Origin: Bacteroidales bacterium SW299
GTDB lineage: Bacteria > Bacteroidota > Bacteroidia > Bacteroidales > Bacteroidaceae
Assembly (NCBI GenBank): GCA_019550975.1
Contig: SDWH01000001.1
Coordinates: 186,001-250,000, forward strand
Direction of reading: 5' to 3'
Length of the DNA stretch: 64,000 nt
The notes under the pieces were generated by a model, which saw nothing but the letters and a program-made list of their open reading frames with translations, made no database searches and had not been told where the DNA came from. The stretch's first letter is position 1. Each line of letters opens with the position of its first letter. Shown here piece after piece: positions 28,201 through 36,910 of the stretch. Made by a program: the position numbers and the translations under genes.

Positions 28201-29264
28201 TTTCCCGAAAGGTTCCGGTTATTATACAAGGTAAAATTATCCATGCTGGGATGGTGAAAGGCCAGTCCCTGGTTGAACATGCCTATCCACACCGTGCCGC
28301 TGTAATTGTCACAATAAATGCTGTGCACGCCTCCGCGCACATTCAATTCACGCAAATCCGCATTGAAAGAATTCACCCGGCAAATCATAAGCGTATGCCG
28401 GTCAACGATATAGATTCCCTGTCCTGACGTACCTATCCACGCACTTCCCGAACGGTCCACATCCAGAGCCGCGATTTCTTCAAAATGCTCAGCAGACAAA
28501 GGCAATTCCGTCCATGTATTGACGGCATTCGAATAAAAGCCTCCGCCGTAATTCCATACCAGCCAGAAATCGCCGTTGTCAAGCATACAGACAAGCACTT
28601 GAGCACCTTTTGCCAGACGCCCCTGCAAAAAATTTTCCTGACGCACAAACTTCCCCGTCCGATGGTCATAACAGCGCATCACGCCACTTTCATGAACCAT
28701 CCAACTGTATGCGCCTTTTGATGCCACGGTCAGCAAAGGACCGTTTTTTTTCAGAAAATCAGAAACGTCGCAAACAACCCGCACACGTTCATCTGCCGAA
28801 TCCAGCAAATAGATGCGACCGGCTGCATCTGTCACCCAAACCAGCTTCTCGGAATCAACAAACAGGTTTGAAACATCGTCCAGCCCCCAACGTCTGAAAA
28901 TGGTGTCGGCCCTCATGAAACATTCCGTATCCAGATTGAAAATCCGGAGTCCTCCTCTTTCCTTCAACCACAGCCGTTTCTTTGCATCAATATACTGCAC
29001 AGGAATAGAGGCCCGCTGAGCAACCGGATACGGCTCTGACTTCCAAAGCGGGAAGGATACAAAATTTTTCCCGTCATAAAGACTCAAGAGTTCGGTCGTT
29101 CGGACTCCCAGACGTCCGTCGGGCAATCCGAACACGTTTTTCACATAATTGTCCGGAAGCCCTTCAGAAATACCGATATGACGGAACTTGACAGGGACTG
29201 TATGTTCCGCAGAAACAGCTACAGCCGCAAGGATACAATAACACAATAAAAAAAATCTTTTCAT
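25245..29264 (-). CDS. Hybrid two-component system sensor/regulator (HTCS)
   Basis: A 1,339-residue single-protein two-component system. The order is: signal peptide (1-19); two seven-bladed Reg_prop propellers to about residue 720 (repeats such as DVSNLFVDSEKLVWVTDAAG and NRDRIWLGTFRNGLY); a Y_Y_Y domain (FRYKMEGVDKEWIEL); a membrane helix near 800-820; histidine kinase with phospho-acceptor His843 in FFINVSHELRTPLT and ATP-binding N and G boxes (NNLLSNAFKFT, DTGIGIA); a receiver with Asp1138 in IISDVMMPN; and an AraC-type DNA-binding domain ending in VGFSSSSYFSKCFKEQFG. It senses a glycan fragment in the periplasm and controls nearby catabolic genes, here presumably the flanking GH30 and GH28-like genes. 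Confidence 0.96.
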   Translation of the reverse strand: MKRFFLLCYCILAAVAVSAEHTVPVKFRHIGISEGLPDNYVKNVFGLPDGRLGVRTTELLSLYDGKNFVSFPLWKSEPYPVAQRASIPVQYIDAKKRLWLKERGGLRIFNLDTECFMRADTIFRRWGLDDVSNLFVDSEKLVWVTDAAGRIYLLDSADERVRVVCDVSDFLKKNGPLLTVASKGAYSWMVHESGVMRCYDHRTGKFVRQENFLQGRLAKGAQVLVCMLDNGDFWLVWNYGGGFYSNAVNTWTELPLSAEHFEEIAALDVDRSGSAWIGTSGQGIYIVDRHTLMICRVNSFNADLRELNVRGGVHSIYCDNYSGTVWIGMFNQGLAFHHPSMDNFTLYNNRNLSGNFADESIHCMVEEREGAILMGTSRGLYRYSCSDRTIDMPYPELSGQLFRVAYKDNRDRIWLGTFRNGLYCIENGRVKHYLGKSNIRAMVADFRGRLWVSRLGTVGMFVPESDSIVPLAVKFPKISKYRVANSLAIDSKERIVVGADNGFYIYDTEKDSVFAPERDAPGSPLQTLGSNKFNCIFLDSRGLLWMGTQYGIKIVSDDFHVDYLGEEAGFTNLTVQSIQEDNNGDVWVSTINGLYKITVENEGQGYTYCVVCLDRNRSHSWNDLFEFCSLKTADGQLCFGRMDGFYLFSPENVVLAPSSVPPMFTGFRLFNEPVVCGEQYNGRVLFEKTVDRVRYAELRHDENFITFEFSSLNFVNPSQTYFRYKMEGVDKEWIELLPEKGQASVAYNHLPPGKYVFHVMSAGNDHHWSDRSSFVVVIRPPFWATVWAGVFYLVCLLALGYFIVRYLHIRSLRKLKRMQEVEAERQREELNQMKFRFFINVSHELRTPLTLILTPLEVILKKVTDERLKDQLRVVYKNTQELYRLINQLLDFRKVEMKRERLNLLPGDLEEFLRTVYEGFRPFAVDKGIDFDLNVAPAHWYMNFDHDKLHKIVNNLLSNAFKFTPESGRVTLSLAENEYGGRKYACISVSDTGIGIASDQVKHIFERFYQVQHNEQNKVGSGIGLHLVKEYVDMHQGSVHVSSEPGKGSCFTVFIPTDLAVAEETGMQDVSADAKKSGGERSVQEAGKKKLLVADDNNDFRNFLKEQLSEEYQVFDAPDGEAAEKLAAEQNPDLIISDVMMPNVDGIELCRRIKTNMETSHIPIILLTARTSDDLKINGYSVGADSYMAKPFNMDMLRVRIRKLIEKQEMRKKDFQRSVEVNPASITITSLDEQIIKRALGCIENNMDNTSYNVEALSSDMGMSRMNLYRKLQSITGQTPTEFIRTIRLKRAAQLLESSQLTISEVADRVGFSSSSYFSKCFKEQFGMLPTQYQEEKNK

Positions 29265-29366
29265 CGTCGCTTTTCATGAAGGTTGCCATCAAACACAAAA
29301 ATACGAAAACTTTTTCAAACGGTCTTCAAGACAGACACCACCGGACAGGCAGAAAATACAGATCCA

Positions 29367-30797
29367 TCATTTCTCAAACGTAACGCCCTCAACATGCGGA
29401 CCGACATAAATGCGTGCCATATCTCCTGTATGATACCATGCCGGCTTGCCCTGCATATCATCGGATATCACCACACCGTTTACCCTCAGGTTCTTGAACC
29501 GGATATTCCTGATTCTCCTTTCTTCGTTATACCCTTCTATGACAGAAATCTCAGCGCGGTCGCCTGTATAGTCGATGTCCTTAAACAACACGTTTTCAAT
29601 GCCCCTTCCCGGAGCCGTACAATACTTTTCATTATAAAATATCCTGAGATTCAGCAACTGCCCCTGACGAAAATTCTCAATGCGGATATTTTCAAAACGG
29701 ACATTGCGGACCAGGTTGTTGTCGCCTGCATTAATCGCCATACATCCCTGATAGTTCAACTGCATCTCTTTATGGTCAAGGATATCTATATCCACATAGT
29801 TCAGATTCTCAAGCACCTCCGGCTTCTCTGTATTGCCATGAATCCCAATAAAGATGGGATGCGCCACATCAGCCCAAAGCACCGAATGCTGCATGGTTAT
29901 GTCGTGGCTCGCTCCGTTAAAGCCTTTCCGGGTACCGTAGACTGTGGTACAATCATCCGAATTGCGACAGAACACACCGTCGAACAAGACATGGCGGCTG
30001 GCAAATATATTCATGCCGTCGCCCCATCCATAATAACTGACAGACTTGACATTGCGGATCGTCACATTTTCAGACCCTCCCGTAATGCACTGAGTTGCAA
30101 ACAATCCCTCTACATATACATTCTTCGAATTGGATATCTGTATGCCTGCCTTGACCGTATGATCAACGATTCCGCGCCCCATCAGACGGACATTTTCAGC
30201 ATGATCGATAACGAGCTGACCCATCATGACAGCTCCTCCTGCCACATAAACAGTCTTCCCCGAAGGTATGCGGAATGATCCGGTGTCAAATGTATGGACT
30301 CCCGGACCGAACCAGATCACATCATCCGAATTTCTGTCGGGCACCTCGGTTTCAATCGGATTGGCAAACAAATGCAAGTTGTCAAACAGATCTCCGTTGA
30401 CTTCTACTGAAAAGTTTCCCGGCTTGTCGAGTGTAAAGGTCAAGGTATTCCCGTCAATTTCAGGAACCACTCCCCTTGACAAAGGCCTTACACGCGCTTC
30501 ATGAATCTCTCCTTTATTGTAAGTAACACACACCTCCACCTTACCGTCGAAGCCAAATGTGGCCATGGACGATGGTAAAGGCTGGTGCCTGATGCCTTCC
30601 ACACAATCTACTTTTATCAGATAAGAAGGAACGTTCAGCCACTTCGTCCCTTCCTGACGAACTTTCACTGTAAAATTATCATTCATGGCAACTCCTTCCG
30701 GAGCCTTCCAAACATGAAGCCTGCCTGTTTCAGCTTTTCCCCAAACCACGCCTGCACATACAAGCATGGCCATAACATACAGAATTTTCCGAATCAT
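29367..30797 (-). CDS. Right-handed beta-helix glycoside hydrolase, GH28-like
   Basis: The 476-residue protein has a signal peptide ending at GVVWGKA, an N-terminal beta-sandwich (residues 25-150) and a right-handed beta-helix with repeated turns such as NVRLMGRGIVD, NVYVEGLFATQ and HVLFDGVFCRN. The stretch GWGDGMN, then NSDDCTTVYG, then IGIHGN resembles the NxD / DD / GHG acid set of polygalacturonase-type GH28 enzymes, though not in the exact form; a GH49-like or new beta-helix family is also possible. It lies just upstream of the regulator on the same strand, with a 102-base gap. Confidence 0.7.
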   Translation of the reverse strand: MIRKILYVMAMLVCAGVVWGKAETGRLHVWKAPEGVAMNDNFTVKVRQEGTKWLNVPSYLIKVDCVEGIRHQPLPSSMATFGFDGKVEVCVTYNKGEIHEARVRPLSRGVVPEIDGNTLTFTLDKPGNFSVEVNGDLFDNLHLFANPIETEVPDRNSDDVIWFGPGVHTFDTGSFRIPSGKTVYVAGGAVMMGQLVIDHAENVRLMGRGIVDHTVKAGIQISNSKNVYVEGLFATQCITGGSENVTIRNVKSVSYYGWGDGMNIFASRHVLFDGVFCRNSDDCTTVYGTRKGFNGASHDITMQHSVLWADVAHPIFIGIHGNTEKPEVLENLNYVDIDILDHKEMQLNYQGCMAINAGDNNLVRNVRFENIRIENFRQGQLLNLRIFYNEKYCTAPGRGIENVLFKDIDYTGDRAEISVIEGYNEERRIRNIRFKNLRVNGVVISDDMQGKPAWYHTGDMARIYVGPHVEGVTFEK

Positions 30798-30958
30798 AAC
30801 TCAATAGCATAATTTACGTTTAATGTTTTTCTTACCCTTTCTGCCGGAACTGCACGACAGTTTCACGGCTTTTTTATTGAGAATACGAACGGAGAAAAAA
30901 AATTACCTGAAAAAAATGAGTCTTTTCGCTATTTTTTGCAACAAAAAATTCAAAAAGG

Positions 30959-31030
30959 AGCTGGACACAAGAATACACCGGCTAAAGACTTCTTGATTTT
31001 CTTTATGCACATGCGTTCTTGTGTCCAGCT
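30959..31030. repeat. Perfect 15-base inverted repeat between cydB and the GH28-like gene
   Basis: AGCTGGACACAAGAA at 30959-30973 and its exact reverse complement at 31016-31030 enclose 42 bases. There is only a weak T-run next to it, and the loop is long for an intrinsic terminator. It could be a terminator of cydB, an operator or the ends of a tiny element. Confidence 0.6.
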
Positions 31031-31087
31031 TATATTTTATGACCCAATCGCCCACGACCGGTCACACTCTGTTTGACATAGCGTTTA

Positions 31088-32239
31088 TCAATAAAGATGC
31101 TCTTCTTCCTTCAGCTCCTCCATACTGATCGGCTTGCGGTCGATCGCACGCCATGCGTATATGATATAGGCCAAAACAAAAGGCACCAGAATAGAAACAT
31201 AAGCCATTGTCTTCAGCGTGAACAGACTGGAACAGCTGTTGGAAATAGTCAGCGAACTCTGCAAATCAGCCGCCGAAGGATAGTAAGCAGTATTATTGTA
31301 TCCTACAGTCAGAAGCAAAGCCAGTACGGTCAGTACAGTTCCGATTCCAGCGAACCAGATTCCTGCGGTATAAGTCTTGCAGAAAATGCTCTTTATCAAG
31401 CCAAACAACACTCCAAGCACACCAACCAGAAACAATACAAGCAAATATGGCATGGCCAGCAGGTTATTAAGATACTTATAAGGCTCCATAACAATCTGTC
31501 CTGTTTCTGCATCTACGGCAAATCCGTCTTTCACCAGCACATACACCACAAAGGCCAAGAAGAAAATCAGAAAAGGAACAGCATCTGTAATCAACTGGCG
31601 GCGACAGCGGGAAACCAGTTCATCGTGACGGATGTTATTGATGAAATAAAGATTGCCCAGCAAGCGTGCCAGGAAAAATACGGCAAGTCCCAGCACCAGA
31701 TTCCAAGGGTTAGCAAATGCGTCGAGCCCATGCCATCCGTTGGCCCAATGGCTGATAACCGGCATCATCTCGTCAGTCAGGTTTGCCTTGCTTACCACAA
31801 AGTTTGAACCTGTAAAGAACGTAGCCACAGCTGCTCCGAGAAGCAACGGCCCTACCACTCCGTTCAATATCAGAAAATACTGGTAAGTACGCTTGCCCAG
31901 CCAATTGCCCAGCTTTGACTGAAACTCATAAGAAACAGCCTGAAGCACGAAACTGAACAGAATAATCATCCAAAGCCAGTAGGCACCGCCAAAGCTTGTA
32001 CTGTAGAACAAAGGGAACGAAGCGAAAAACGCACCGCCGAAAGTCACAAGTGTTGTGAACGTAAATTCCCATTTGCGCCCGGTAGAATTTACCAGCATCG
32101 TCCGCTCCTCTTCGGTACGGCCCAAACAGAACAACAAGGAATTGCCGCCCTGCACAAACAACAAGAAAACCAGCAAAGCTCCCAACAATGATACCAGGAA
32201 CCACCAATAATGCTGCAAGAATATATAAGTTGAATCCAT
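31088..32239 (-). CDS. cydB: Cytochrome bd ubiquinol oxidase subunit II
   Basis: CydB is the haem-free membrane subunit that stabilises the bd oxidase. The 383-residue protein has nine hydrophobic segments, starting with YIFLQHYWWFLVSLLGALLVFLLFVQGGN and including the conserved NSTGRKWEFTFTTLVTFGGAFFASFP segment. It follows cydA after 50 bases. In anaerobic Bacteroides the oxidase removes trace oxygen and lets the cells respire at nanomolar O2. Confidence 0.95.
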   Translation of the reverse strand: MDSTYIFLQHYWWFLVSLLGALLVFLLFVQGGNSLLFCLGRTEEERTMLVNSTGRKWEFTFTTLVTFGGAFFASFPLFYSTSFGGAYWLWMIILFSFVLQAVSYEFQSKLGNWLGKRTYQYFLILNGVVGPLLLGAAVATFFTGSNFVVSKANLTDEMMPVISHWANGWHGLDAFANPWNLVLGLAVFFLARLLGNLYFINNIRHDELVSRCRRQLITDAVPFLIFFLAFVVYVLVKDGFAVDAETGQIVMEPYKYLNNLLAMPYLLVLFLVGVLGVLFGLIKSIFCKTYTAGIWFAGIGTVLTVLALLLTVGYNNTAYYPSAADLQSSLTISNSCSSLFTLKTMAYVSILVPFVLAYIIYAWRAIDRKPISMEELKEEEHLY

Positions 32240-32289
32240 AATTTATTTGAATTGAAAAGTGATTAAATCATTTGCCACGCTTTCTCTGC

Positions 32290-33813
32290 TCAACCATTGC
32301 GTTTCTCCATCGGGACCACATCAGCTTCGGGACCCTTTCTGATGGCTTTCACCATGATTCCGATTTCAGCAACCAAAAGCACTGTAAACATCACGAGGAA
32401 TATAAAGAATGTGGTCTGAACCGCTCCTGTTTCAAGCTTTGACACGGCAGCACCCACAGGAAGCATGTCTTGAATCGTCCACGGCTGACGTCCCACTTCG
32501 GCAACGATCCATCCGGCATGACTGGCGATATAAGCCAGCGGAACTGTCCACAAAGCTACCCAGTGCAACCAGTTGATTTGAGCCAGCTTATGCTTCCATG
32601 CAAAGAACAGTACCAACATGAAGAACAAGATAAAATACATACCCAGTCCAACCATTACCCGGAATGCCCAGAACATTACCCCCACATGGGGAACAAGTTC
32701 CGAAGGCTCATTAATGTATCCGTAACCGAAATAAGGCATATTCTTTTCCAGGTTGCTGCGGGCTATCTGCATGGCACTCGCATCATTTTCCTCCTTTGCC
32801 TTCCGGAAATCAGCCAGTGCAGCTATTGCCTTTTTCCCATTTTCCATTTTCTGCTCAGCTGAAAGCGCAAGAGAGCCGTCAGCCTGCTTGAATCCGCCAT
32901 TCAAGAGATCATTGATCCCGGGAACATATCCCGAAAACTCACGGGTAGCCAGAAACGAAAGCATCTCAGGAATCTTGACAGGACCCACCACCGTAAGTGG
33001 TTCGTGCGTGCCACCGTCATACAGCGCTTCCATGGCAGCAAGCTTCATGGGCTGCACCTGAGCAACCTGATAAGCTGACTGGTCGCCTGTTCCGGCCGTA
33101 ACCAATGCGGCAAACAGACCGACCCCCGCAGCAACCTTCATGCTGGCCATAGCGAACTGTTTTTCGCGCTTGCGGATCAGGTACCAGGCACTTACGCCTA
33201 CAACGAAAGCCGCTCCTATGATCCAACTGCTCAACACCGTATGGAAGAACTTCATTACAGCTACCGGAGAAAATGCAACGGCCATGAAATCAACCATTTC
33301 GTTGCGCATCGTTTCAGGATTAAACTCCATCCCTACCGGATACTGCATCCATGAATTGGCAACCAGAATCCACCAGGCCGATATCGTTGCTCCCAAGCCT
33401 GTAAGCCAAGTAGACGCCAGATGAAAACGTTTCCCGACCTTATTCCACCCGAAGAACATGACAGCAACAAAAGTGGCTTCCATAAAAAAGGCAAGAATAC
33501 CTTCAATGGCCAGCGGAGCGCCAAAGATGTCACCCACAAACCATGAATAATTGCTCCAGTTCGTTCCGAACTGGAATTCGAGAATCAGACCGGTGGCCAC
33601 ACCGATGGCAAAATTGATTCCAAACAGTTTCATCCAAAATTTCGCAGTCCGTTTCCAAAACTCATTGCCTGTAGCTACATAAAGCGTTTCCATAAGGCCC
33701 ATAACTACGGCAAGACCCAATGTAAGCGGCACAAACAGCCAATGGTAGATAGCGGTCAGAGCAAACTGAGCTCTCGACCAGTCGATCATTGAAGTGTCGA
33801 TACTTTCTAACAT
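32290..33813 (-). CDS. cydA: Cytochrome bd ubiquinol oxidase subunit I
   Basis: The 507-residue catalytic subunit oxidises quinol and reduces O2 to water. Visible landmarks are the N-terminal SRAQFALTAIYHWLFVPLT (His ligand of b595), the b558 ligands His in MKFFHTVLSSWIIGA and Met in HVGVMFWAFRVMVG, and GRQPWTIQDML in the last third. The Q-loop is of the shorter type, as in most Gram-positives and Bacteroidota. It lies between a DUF4492 gene and cydB in one operon. Confidence 0.97.
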   Translation of the reverse strand: MLESIDTSMIDWSRAQFALTAIYHWLFVPLTLGLAVVMGLMETLYVATGNEFWKRTAKFWMKLFGINFAIGVATGLILEFQFGTNWSNYSWFVGDIFGAPLAIEGILAFFMEATFVAVMFFGWNKVGKRFHLASTWLTGLGATISAWWILVANSWMQYPVGMEFNPETMRNEMVDFMAVAFSPVAVMKFFHTVLSSWIIGAAFVVGVSAWYLIRKREKQFAMASMKVAAGVGLFAALVTAGTGDQSAYQVAQVQPMKLAAMEALYDGGTHEPLTVVGPVKIPEMLSFLATREFSGYVPGINDLLNGGFKQADGSLALSAEQKMENGKKAIAALADFRKAKEENDASAMQIARSNLEKNMPYFGYGYINEPSELVPHVGVMFWAFRVMVGLGMYFILFFMLVLFFAWKHKLAQINWLHWVALWTVPLAYIASHAGWIVAEVGRQPWTIQDMLPVGAAVSKLETGAVQTTFFIFLVMFTVLLVAEIGIMVKAIRKGPEADVVPMEKRNG

Positions 33814-33842
33814 AATTTTTCTATTTATCGGTTATTAAACAA

Positions 33843-34061
33843 TTATTTGATTCCACGTTCAATCAGCTCGGAGCCTACATAATGCTGCTTTTCTGTTTCT
33901 GACTTGCCTTTCAGATAAGGAGTGAAAAAGAAGATCCGCAGTATGACAAACATGACAAAAAGTTTTACCAGGATAATAATCCACAGCGTACGGCCCCAGG
34001 TCATGCTCTTAAAACCGTCGCGATAGAATTCGAAAACAGAAACGATACACCTTTTAATCAT
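33843..34061 (-). CDS. DUF4492 small membrane protein, cyd-operon leader gene
   Basis: A 72-residue protein with one central membrane helix (WIIILVKLFVMFVILRIFFF) and the sequence FEFYRDGFKSMTWGRTLW, the DUF4492 pattern. Such genes sit directly upstream of cydA in many Bacteroidota, here with a 29-base gap, so it is probably a small accessory subunit or assembly factor of the bd oxidase. That role is inferred from position only. Confidence 0.85.
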   Translation of the reverse strand: MIKRCIVSVFEFYRDGFKSMTWGRTLWIIILVKLFVMFVILRIFFFTPYLKGKSETEKQHYVGSELIERGIK

Positions 34062-34149
34062 AATCTAGTTTTATAATGATTACAAAGTAAATGCTTTATC
34101 GGCAAAAAACAAGATTTTATCTAGAGAATCTGCACATGAATCTATCTCT

Positions 34150-34181
34150 TTTGCAATTTTTCGTTCAGAAAAGTAGTTTTG
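34150..34181 (+). promoter_or_regulatory. Promoter of the tripartite efflux operon
   Basis: A -33 box TTTG (34150-34153) and a -7 box TAGTTTTG (34174-34181) are separated by 20 bases, an excellent match to the Bacteroides sigma-ABfr consensus. Transcription would start near 34188, about 118 bases before the TolC-like ATG. In the same intergenic space the minus strand has TTACTTTG at 34083-34090, a near-consensus box for the cyd operon. Confidence 0.75.
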
Positions 34182-34305
34182 CAACAGATAAAAACAAGAA
34201 TACGGATGCCGGCGCAACCTTTACAGCCACATCCTGAAAGGGAAAAGGAGAATACAGAAATACGCCTGCAACCCCCCAAAAAAAGAAACCAAGACATATT
34301 GATCC

Positions 34306-35649
34306 ATGAATAGAAAAAACGTATTTTTCATCGCCTTGCTTATGGCATCGGCTTCCCTTCCGGCACAGAACGGAAAGAAATGGACACTAAACGACTGCAT
34401 AAACTATGCGTTGGACAAAAATATCCAGCTGCAGCAAAACAAGATTTCTCTGCTGGAGTCTGAAGAAGATGTAAAAGATGCGAAAGCCGCACTCTTTCCT
34501 TCTCTTTCATTCAGCACCGGCCACAACATCGTGAACCGCCCGTACCGCTCAAACAGCGCAACCGTCAACGGCACTGAAATTATCAGCAGCGACAGCAAGA
34601 CCACCTACAACGGCAGCTACAGCTTGAGCGCCCAATGGACACTATGGAACGGAAACAGACGGCTGAACAGTCTGAAGCAGCAAAAAAAGAACCGGGAAAT
34701 AGCCCAACTGACCGTAGAGGAAACAGAGAATATGCTGAAGGAACAAATTACGCAGCTCTTCATCCAAATACTTTATGCCGATGAGTCGATAGCCATCAAT
34801 AAGGGAACGCTTGAGGTCAGCAAGGCAACATACGAACGAGGCAAAGAGCTGTTCAACGAAGGAAGCATCTCAAAAGCGGATCTGGCGCAGCTGGAGTCGC
34901 AGGTCAGCAGCGACCAGTACCAACTGGTAACATCCGAAAGCACCCTCCGCAACTACAAACTCCAGCTGAAACAGCTGCTCGAACTTGACGGAACGGCTGA
35001 AATGGAATTGGAACTGCCCGAACTGAGCAACGAACACGTAATGGAAATGCTGCCCTCACAAATCGATGTCTACCAGACAGCATTGGCAACAAGACCGGAA
35101 ATCCAAAGCGGCAAACTTAACATAGACAACGCAAAACTAAATATATCATATGCCAAAGGCGGTTACATGCCCACAATCAGCCTTTCGGCCTCAACATCAA
35201 GTACAACCAACAATTCCAGCCAGAACAACTGGGCACAGCAGATGAAATACGGCTGGAACAACATGATCGGGATCAGCCTTAGCATCCCGCTTTACGACCA
35301 ACGCCAGAACAAAAGTGCTGTACGCAAGGCCAAGCTTCAATACAGCACCTCGCAGCTCGACCTGATGAACCAGGAAAAAGAACTGTATTCAACCATCGAA
35401 GGATTCTACCTGGACGCACTGAATGCCCAGCAGCAATACGCTGCGGCAGAAACTAAAGTGAAAAGCAGCCAGACAAGCTTTGACATGGTGAGCGAACAGT
35501 TCAATCTGGGAATGAAGAACACGGTTGAGCTTCTGACAGAAAAAAACAACCTGCTCAGCGCAAAGCAAGAACTCTTGCAGGCCAAATACATGGCCATACT
35601 GAACCGGACACTGCTTAACTTTTATGCAGACCAGGAAATCAAACTGTAA
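34306..35649 (+). CDS. TolC-family outer-membrane efflux protein
   Basis: A 447-residue protein with a signal peptide ending at ASLPAQN and two TolC/OEP halves, each with long coiled-coil helices, for example WTLNDCINYALDKNIQLQQN at the N-terminus and AETKVKSSQTSFDMVSEQFN near the C-terminus. It forms the trimeric outer-membrane duct of a tripartite exporter. The adaptor begins 21 bases downstream, followed by an ATPase and a permease, which marks a MacAB-TolC-like assembly. Confidence 0.93.
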   Translation: MNRKNVFFIALLMASASLPAQNGKKWTLNDCINYALDKNIQLQQNKISLLESEEDVKDAKAALFPSLSFSTGHNIVNRPYRSNSATVNGTEIISSDSKTTYNGSYSLSAQWTLWNGNRRLNSLKQQKKNREIAQLTVEETENMLKEQITQLFIQILYADESIAINKGTLEVSKATYERGKELFNEGSISKADLAQLESQVSSDQYQLVTSESTLRNYKLQLKQLLELDGTAEMELELPELSNEHVMEMLPSQIDVYQTALATRPEIQSGKLNIDNAKLNISYAKGGYMPTISLSASTSSTTNNSSQNNWAQQMKYGWNNMIGISLSIPLYDQRQNKSAVRKAKLQYSTSQLDLMNQEKELYSTIEGFYLDALNAQQQYAAAETKVKSSQTSFDMVSEQFNLGMKNTVELLTEKNNLLSAKQELLQAKYMAILNRTLLNFYADQEIKL

Positions 35650-35670
35650 AAATATAGAAGAACAACAGAT

Positions 35671-36906
35671 ATGAACAGAAAAACGATTATCATTACTGCA
35701 GCCGTCACCGTTGTCGTGATTGCAGGAGGCATCTGGATTTTCGGCACCTCGAAAGCCCAGAACAAAGTGGAATTTGTTACAGAACCGGCAAAAACAGCTA
35801 CGGTGAGCAATTCTATCACTGCCACAGGTACGATTGAGCCGGTAACAGAAGTACAGGTAGGTACTCAGGTATCAGGCATTATCGACAAAATATACGTAGA
35901 CTACAATTCGGTTGTAAAAAAAGGAGAAGTGATTGCAGAAATGGACAAGGTAACGCTGCTCAGCGACCTGCAATCAGCGCAAGCTACATACGACGGCGCA
36001 AAAGCCGAATACGACTACCAGAAGAAACTTTACGAGCGCAACCGGAAACTTCATGAAAAGCAGCTTATCAGCGATACAGACTACGAAGAGAACCTCTATA
36101 ATTACCGTCGGGCTGAAAGTACCTATGAACAGAGCAAAGCCGAGCTGTCAAAGGCTGAAAGGAACCTTTCATACGCAACCATCACCTCACCGATTGACGG
36201 AATCGTGACAAGCAAGGACGTGGAGGAAGGACAGACCGTGGCCTCAGGGTTTGAAACCCCGACCTTGTTCAACATTGCTGCCGACCTTACAAAAATGCAA
36301 GTTGTGGCCGATGTGGACGAAGCCGATATAGCAGGAGTGAAAGACAGCGCAAAAGTGACGTTTACAGTGGACGCATATCCGGACGATATCTTTACAGGAA
36401 AGGTTTACCAGATCCGTCTGGGAAGCACCAACAGCAGTTCAAGCAGCAGTTCCACTTCAACGACAAGCGAATCGGTTGTCACTTATGAAGTGGTCATAAC
36501 AGCAGACAATCCGGACCTCAAACTGAAACCGCGGCTTACCGCCAATGTGACCATCTACACGAATGTCCGCGAAAATGTTCTCACCGTGCCAAGCAAAGCC
36601 CTGCGGTTTACTCCTGAAGAATCGCTCATAGGCAAACGAACGGTAACCGACTGCGACTCGCCGCACAAAGTATGGACCATGGATGCAACAGGATTTACCG
36701 CACATCCGGTTGAAACAGGAATAAACGACGGAACAAATACAGAAATCATCTCAGGACTTGAAGAAGGAACACAAGTGGTCACTGAGACCGTATTGAAAGG
36801 AAGCCTTCCGTCAGCAGAAGTTTCGCAGGGAGAAAGCGAACGGAGTCCGTTCATGCCGGATCCTCCTGACAGAAACAAGAAAAACAAGAACAAGACGGAG
36901 GAATAA
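35671..36906 (+). CDS. Periplasmic adaptor (MacA/HlyD family)
   Basis: The 411-residue protein has an N-terminal membrane anchor (TIIITAAVTVVVIAGGIWIF), a barrel-sandwich lipoyl half with GTQVSGIIDKIYVDYNSVVKKG, a helical hairpin (about residues 100-165), the second lipoyl half LSYATITSPIDGIVTSKDV and membrane-proximal beta domains. It bridges the inner-membrane pump and the TolC duct. A serine/threonine tract at about residues 252-267 (NSSSSSSSTSTTSES) interrupts the beta-barrel domain. A charged tail (DRNKKNKNKTEE) ends the protein. The ATPase gene starts four bases later. Confidence 0.92.
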   Translation: MNRKTIIITAAVTVVVIAGGIWIFGTSKAQNKVEFVTEPAKTATVSNSITATGTIEPVTEVQVGTQVSGIIDKIYVDYNSVVKKGEVIAEMDKVTLLSDLQSAQATYDGAKAEYDYQKKLYERNRKLHEKQLISDTDYEENLYNYRRAESTYEQSKAELSKAERNLSYATITSPIDGIVTSKDVEEGQTVASGFETPTLFNIAADLTKMQVVADVDEADIAGVKDSAKVTFTVDAYPDDIFTGKVYQIRLGSTNSSSSSSSTSTTSESVVTYEVVITADNPDLKLKPRLTANVTIYTNVRENVLTVPSKALRFTPEESLIGKRTVTDCDSPHKVWTMDATGFTAHPVETGINDGTNTEIISGLEEGTQVVTETVLKGSLPSAEVSQGESERSPFMPDPPDRNKKNKNKTEE

Positions 36907-36910
36907 AACC

